Of a DNA stretch of 64,000 nucleotides, positions 61,758 through 64,000 are shown piece after piece. The stretch covers positions 4,402,001 to 4,466,000 of the forward strand of contig NZ_CP096883.1 in the NCBI RefSeq assembly GCF_023273895.1. The letters are read 5' to 3'. Numbering within the stretch: position 1 is the first letter of the stretch; each line of letters starts with the position of its first letter. Source of the DNA: Sphingobacterium sp. PCS056. Lineage in GTDB: Bacteria; Bacteroidota; Bacteroidia; Sphingobacteriales; Sphingobacteriaceae. A program made the position numbers and the translations under genes. Under the pieces are notes generated by a model. It was not told where the DNA came from, ran no database searches, and was given only the letters and a program-made list of their open reading frames with translations.

Positions 61758-62162
61758 ATGACTAATTCAATAGATACGCAACAAAAGAAAGGTGGTTTCA
61801 AAAAATTCATAATAATCGCCATCCTAGTCATTTTAACCCTTGGAGCAAGTATTACATACTATAAATACTTTTTCGTTTTTGGCGAAGGAGTTAAATCAGG
61901 CTATTTAAACTTCGCTGTAAAAAAGGGAAATGTGTTTAAAACCTACGAAGGCAAGCTGATACAAGAGGGTTTCGGACAGATGAAAGCAGGCGGTGTAGCC
62001 AGCAATCAATTTGAATTCTCCATTCAAGATGAAGCTATATTTAAGCAACTCGAAACAAATAGTGGTAAGTTTTTCGATTTACACTACAAGGAATATCATG
62101 GCGTATTGCCTTGGAGAGGAAATACGGTCTATGTTGTCGATAAAGTCATTAACATGAAATAA
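61758..62162 (+). CDS. Small membrane-anchored hypothetical protein
   Basis: A 134-residue protein with a basic N-terminus, one transmembrane helix (about 14-36, FIIIAILVILTLGASITYYK) and an extracytoplasmic domain (GEGVKSGYLNFAVKKGNVFK, YEGKLIQEGFG, YHGVLPWRGNTVYVVDKVIN). This matches a conserved Bacteroidota family of unknown function, sometimes misnamed in databases. The ATG at 61758 is preferred over 61701, which would lie within the promoter. Followed by a clear terminator. Confidence 0.8.
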   Translation: MTNSIDTQQKKGGFKKFIIIAILVILTLGASITYYKYFFVFGEGVKSGYLNFAVKKGNVFKTYEGKLIQEGFGQMKAGGVASNQFEFSIQDEAIFKQLETNSGKFFDLHYKEYHGVLPWRGNTVYVVDKVINMK

Positions 62163-62163
62163 G

Positions 62164-62211
62164 AAAAAGCTGTCTCCTACGCTTCTGACCAGCGCATGAG
62201 ATAGCTTTTTA
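62164..62211 (+). terminator. Terminator after the small membrane protein gene
   Basis: AAAAAGCTGTCTC (62164-62176) pairs with GAGATAGCTTTTT (62198-62210) with one G-U pair. A small inner stem CGCT/AGCG lies in the loop, and the 3' arm ends in T residues. Confidence 0.88.
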
Positions 62212-62445
62212 GTAATACCCCTATATATTTCAACACGCTCCCAGTATCATCACATATACTTTGAACAAAGGTACTTTGATCCTCCTGAGTATACCACAGA
62301 AAAATTTTCATAAAAAATCTGGTTTACGCGAAGGTAAAGATATCCGGTCTTTTCTCTATCATCTACTGCAGAATACTGCGATACGAGTAGGGAGCAACTT
62401 CAATATATCTTATATCTATATGTATGGACCAAAAATAGTGATATC

Positions 62446-62461
62446 ATGGTGAAAACACCAT
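62446..62461. repeat. Small hairpin
   Basis: ATGGTG and CACCAT around AAAA, directly before the 11-bp tandem repeats. Confidence 0.5.
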
Positions 62462-62466
62462 AAACT

Positions 62467-62510
62467 CGGACTGAACACGGACTCAACACGGACGCAACAC
62501 GGATTTACGG
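62467..62510. repeat. 11-bp tandem repeat (three full units and a degenerate fourth)
   Basis: Units CGGACTGAACA, CGGACTCAACA and CGGACGCAACA (62467-62499) are followed by the diverged CGGATTTACGG (62500-62510). Confidence 0.8.
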
Positions 62511-63160
62511 TGTATATGATCAGATTATAACCTACATTTCATCTGAATCAAACTCAAATTACCCATAGACACCAGCTATACTTAGTCACAAGCTAACAAG
62601 AATAAAAACTGGCTTTATTTAGCTTGAACAATGTTTTTTAAAGATTTAAAAAGAAATGCTCCATCTGCTCAAGCGATAGATGAGCATAAACTTGCCACAT
62701 GAACGAACGGGTAATATTGAAACACAGAGTCCGAGTCAAAAAAACCGAATCATCATATCCATCAGGTTAATTTATCCTCATCGTTCTTACAATAACATGT
62801 CCACAAGTAATCAAAAACTTAAATACACACTGAAGATGTAATATTAAAAAACGGAGAATTTTTATCTTACCAATTTATATTCCATTAAAATAGTCAAGTC
62901 TTCGGTCAAAGATATATCCAAGGATACATTGACAATATAAATTAGGGTAAGAATAATATACGAAAAAATATAGGTTTTTGATTTCTGAAATATCCCACCG
63001 CTCGCTCAGGAGCAGGGACCAACATACTCACAAAAAAAGAGTACGGCCACCACATGAGACTGACAGCCCGGATATGGTGACTGTGGCAGTCTAGCAACAT
63101 CGCCGATATCCTGCAACAAGATGATTATTTATTATAATTTTTTTTCACAAAAGTAATCGT

Positions 63161-63220
63161 GAGATTTCGCAAATCTCGGAATCGGTTACAACCCTTTGTA
63201 AACGAAAGGTTGTAAGACCG
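63161..63220. other. Two adjacent hairpins in non-coding DNA
   Basis: First hairpin: GAGATTT / AAATCTC with a CGC loop (63161-63177). Second: CGGT plus ACAACCCTTT pairing with AAAGGTTGT and ACCG (63183-63220), with a bulged C and a small internal loop. Both are stronger than chance for this AT-rich sequence and neither is followed by a T tract, so they look like parts of a folded RNA or of a repeated element. Confidence 0.5.
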
Positions 63221-63355
63221 AAGACTGCGGCAATAAGCTCATTTGTTCCTTTAAAAATCAAATGATTATACAGAGTATCGTAGCGTACGCTTATAACGGC
63301 ACGGAGATTGAATTGAAAACAGCCCTTTTGGACAAATTATTTTTCTATGCTACTA

Positions 63356-64000
63356 CTAAAAAGGAGCATCATCAGGCATGTCGTTCATACGCGAAGGCAT
63401 CGTGATACCACCTGTCATACCGCCGGTATCACCACCACTAAACATGGCGGACGGATTCATTGCTGGCGAACTGAATGATGTCGGATTATTAAATCCATCA
63501 GCAGCACCCATCCCTGTAAATTCATCTTCTAAATCCACAAACTTCACGTATTTACCAATAAAGCGGAGCGGTACAATACCCGTCTCACCATTACGGTGCT
63601 TCGCAATAATAACCTCTCCCACACCAGCGGTAGATCGGCCTTCTTCATCCTCTGTCATACCATAATATTCTGGACGATATAAAAACAATACCATATCCGC
63701 ATCCTGCTCAATAGATCCAGATTCACGTAAATCGGAAAGCATCGGTCGTTTTGAATTTCCCGGACGAGACTCTACAGCACGGCTTAATTGGGATAAAGCT
63801 AATACCGGAACATTCAATTCTTTAGCCACAGATTTCAACGCCCTTGAAATACTACCAATCTCTTGCTCACGGTTACCACCACCTTTACCCTCAGCCTTAC
63901 CATGCATAAGTTGTAAGTAATCGACGATCACCATTTGAATATCATGTTGCGCTTTCAACCGTCTACATTTTGCTCTAAATTCAAACACGTTTAATGCGGG
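63356..64000 (-). CDS. dnaB: Replicative DNA helicase DnaB, C-terminal part (5' end outside window)
   Basis: The frame is open to the right edge, so only the last 214 codons are here. They show the RecA-like ATPase core of DnaB: IQMVIVDYLQLMHGKAEGKG (Walker B region), VPVLALSQLSRAVESRPG, LRESGSIEQDADMVLFLYRP and IIAKHRNGETGIVPLRFIG (arginine-finger region). The tail is Gly/Met/Asn-rich and disordered (from about TGMGAADGFNN to DDAPF), as in other Bacteroidota. The GTG at 63988 is internal: upstream codons read PALN, the conserved lead-in to VFEFRAKCRRLK. Confidence 0.96.
   Translation of the reverse strand, partial: PALNVFEFRAKCRRLKAQHDIQMVIVDYLQLMHGKAEGKGGGNREQEIGSISRALKSVAKELNVPVLALSQLSRAVESRPGNSKRPMLSDLRESGSIEQDADMVLFLYRPEYYGMTEDEEGRSTAGVGEVIIAKHRNGETGIVPLRFIGKYVKFVDLEDEFTGMGAADGFNNPTSFSSPAMNPSAMFSGGDTGGMTGGITMPSRMNDMPDDAPF

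Larger units (their letters stand above)
62212..63355. other. Non-coding region of about 1.1 kb between convergent genes
   Basis: No plausible protein gene was found. It contains a small hairpin and 11-bp tandem repeats (62446-62510), a hairpin at 62656-62687, a locally GC-richer stretch (about 62995-63120) ending near an eight-T run, and two strong hairpins at 63161-63220. It could hold a structured RNA or the remains of a mobile or repetitive element. Confidence 0.5.

Noticed and set aside
62261..62452. 63-codon ORF in the non-coding region before dnaB
   Set aside because: It has a TTG start, no promoter or family resemblance, and lies in a repeat-bearing non-coding stretch.
62995..63145. 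RNase P RNA, tmRNA or SRP RNA in the dnaB-proximal gap
   Set aside because: The conserved cores of these RNAs (for example GAAAGTCCGGGC for RNase P) are absent on both strands.
1..64000. CRISPR array, toxin-antitoxin pair, restriction system, prophage or integrative element
   Set aside because: No regularly spaced repeats, integrases, transposases, methylases, nucleases or small toxin pairs were recognised anywhere in the window.

Overview
The window is about 64 kb of low-GC chromosome from a member of the Bacteroidota. It looks most like a Sphingobacterium or another Sphingobacteriaceae. Supporting signs are a SusC/SusD pair behind an ECF sigma factor and FecR, Bacteroidota-type promoters (TTG, about 20 bases, then TAnnTTTG), very few Shine-Dalgarno sequences, a GH92 mannosidase, a class A2-type beta-lactamase and a PnuT-type transporter behind a TPP riboswitch. 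No tRNA, rRNA, CRISPR array, intact insertion sequence or prophage was seen. The genus is inferred and not proven here.

Left end (1-16 kb): the 3' end of the primary sigma factor gene rpoD, then a minus-strand operon of ECF sigma, FecR, SusC and SusD (7973 down to 1143). Next come D-lactate dehydrogenase, a beta-lactamase, DUF2200, a VOC protein, an Rrf2 regulator with an NmrA-like quinone reductase, and a secreted GH92 mannosidase.

Accessory-looking stretch (16-24 kb): an exported DinB-like protein with an SRPBCC protein, a broken DUF1801 gene, a DUF4230 protein, a second gene remnant, a MarR-GNAT fusion with a 32-bp operator, an esterase, a GNAT protein, a small DUF6965-like protein, then an acyl-CoA-dehydrogenase-like flavoprotein overlapping a PnuT-like transporter gene under a TPP riboswitch.

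Middle (24-43 kb): malate:quinone oxidoreductase, FabG, a LuxE-like acyl-protein synthetase, the YpfJ metallopeptidase, a PhnA-like protein, a polysaccharide deacetylase lipoprotein, DsbD, a cysteine-synthase-like enzyme opposite an Lrp regulator, a basic exported protein, YchJ, a dicarboxylate/glutamate symporter, a ferredoxin, a LuxC-like acyl-CoA reductase, a small protein with FtsE, GrpE-DnaJ and a small outer-membrane barrel.

Right part (43-64 kb): mostly housekeeping. It holds an NlpC/P60 peptidase, UspA, an rRNA m5C methyltransferase, a periplasmic-binding-fold lipoprotein overlapping guaA, a TPR protein, the rluA-tlpA-pyrF operon, panB, YwbE, a membrane protein with dxr and rseP, a DPP IV-like peptidase, DNA polymerase IV, a small membrane-anchored protein, a 1.2-kb non-coding region with repeats and hairpins, and the 3' part of dnaB.

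I did not find a convincing new multi-gene defence or mobile system. The best leads are regulatory or structural: the TPP-PnuT-flavoprotein unit, the luxC/luxE homologues without luciferase genes, the matched Rrf2 operator pair, the MarR-GNAT operator, long perfect palindromes between convergent genes, a repeated TAnnTTTG-N4-ATG start geometry, and the structured non-coding region before dnaB.
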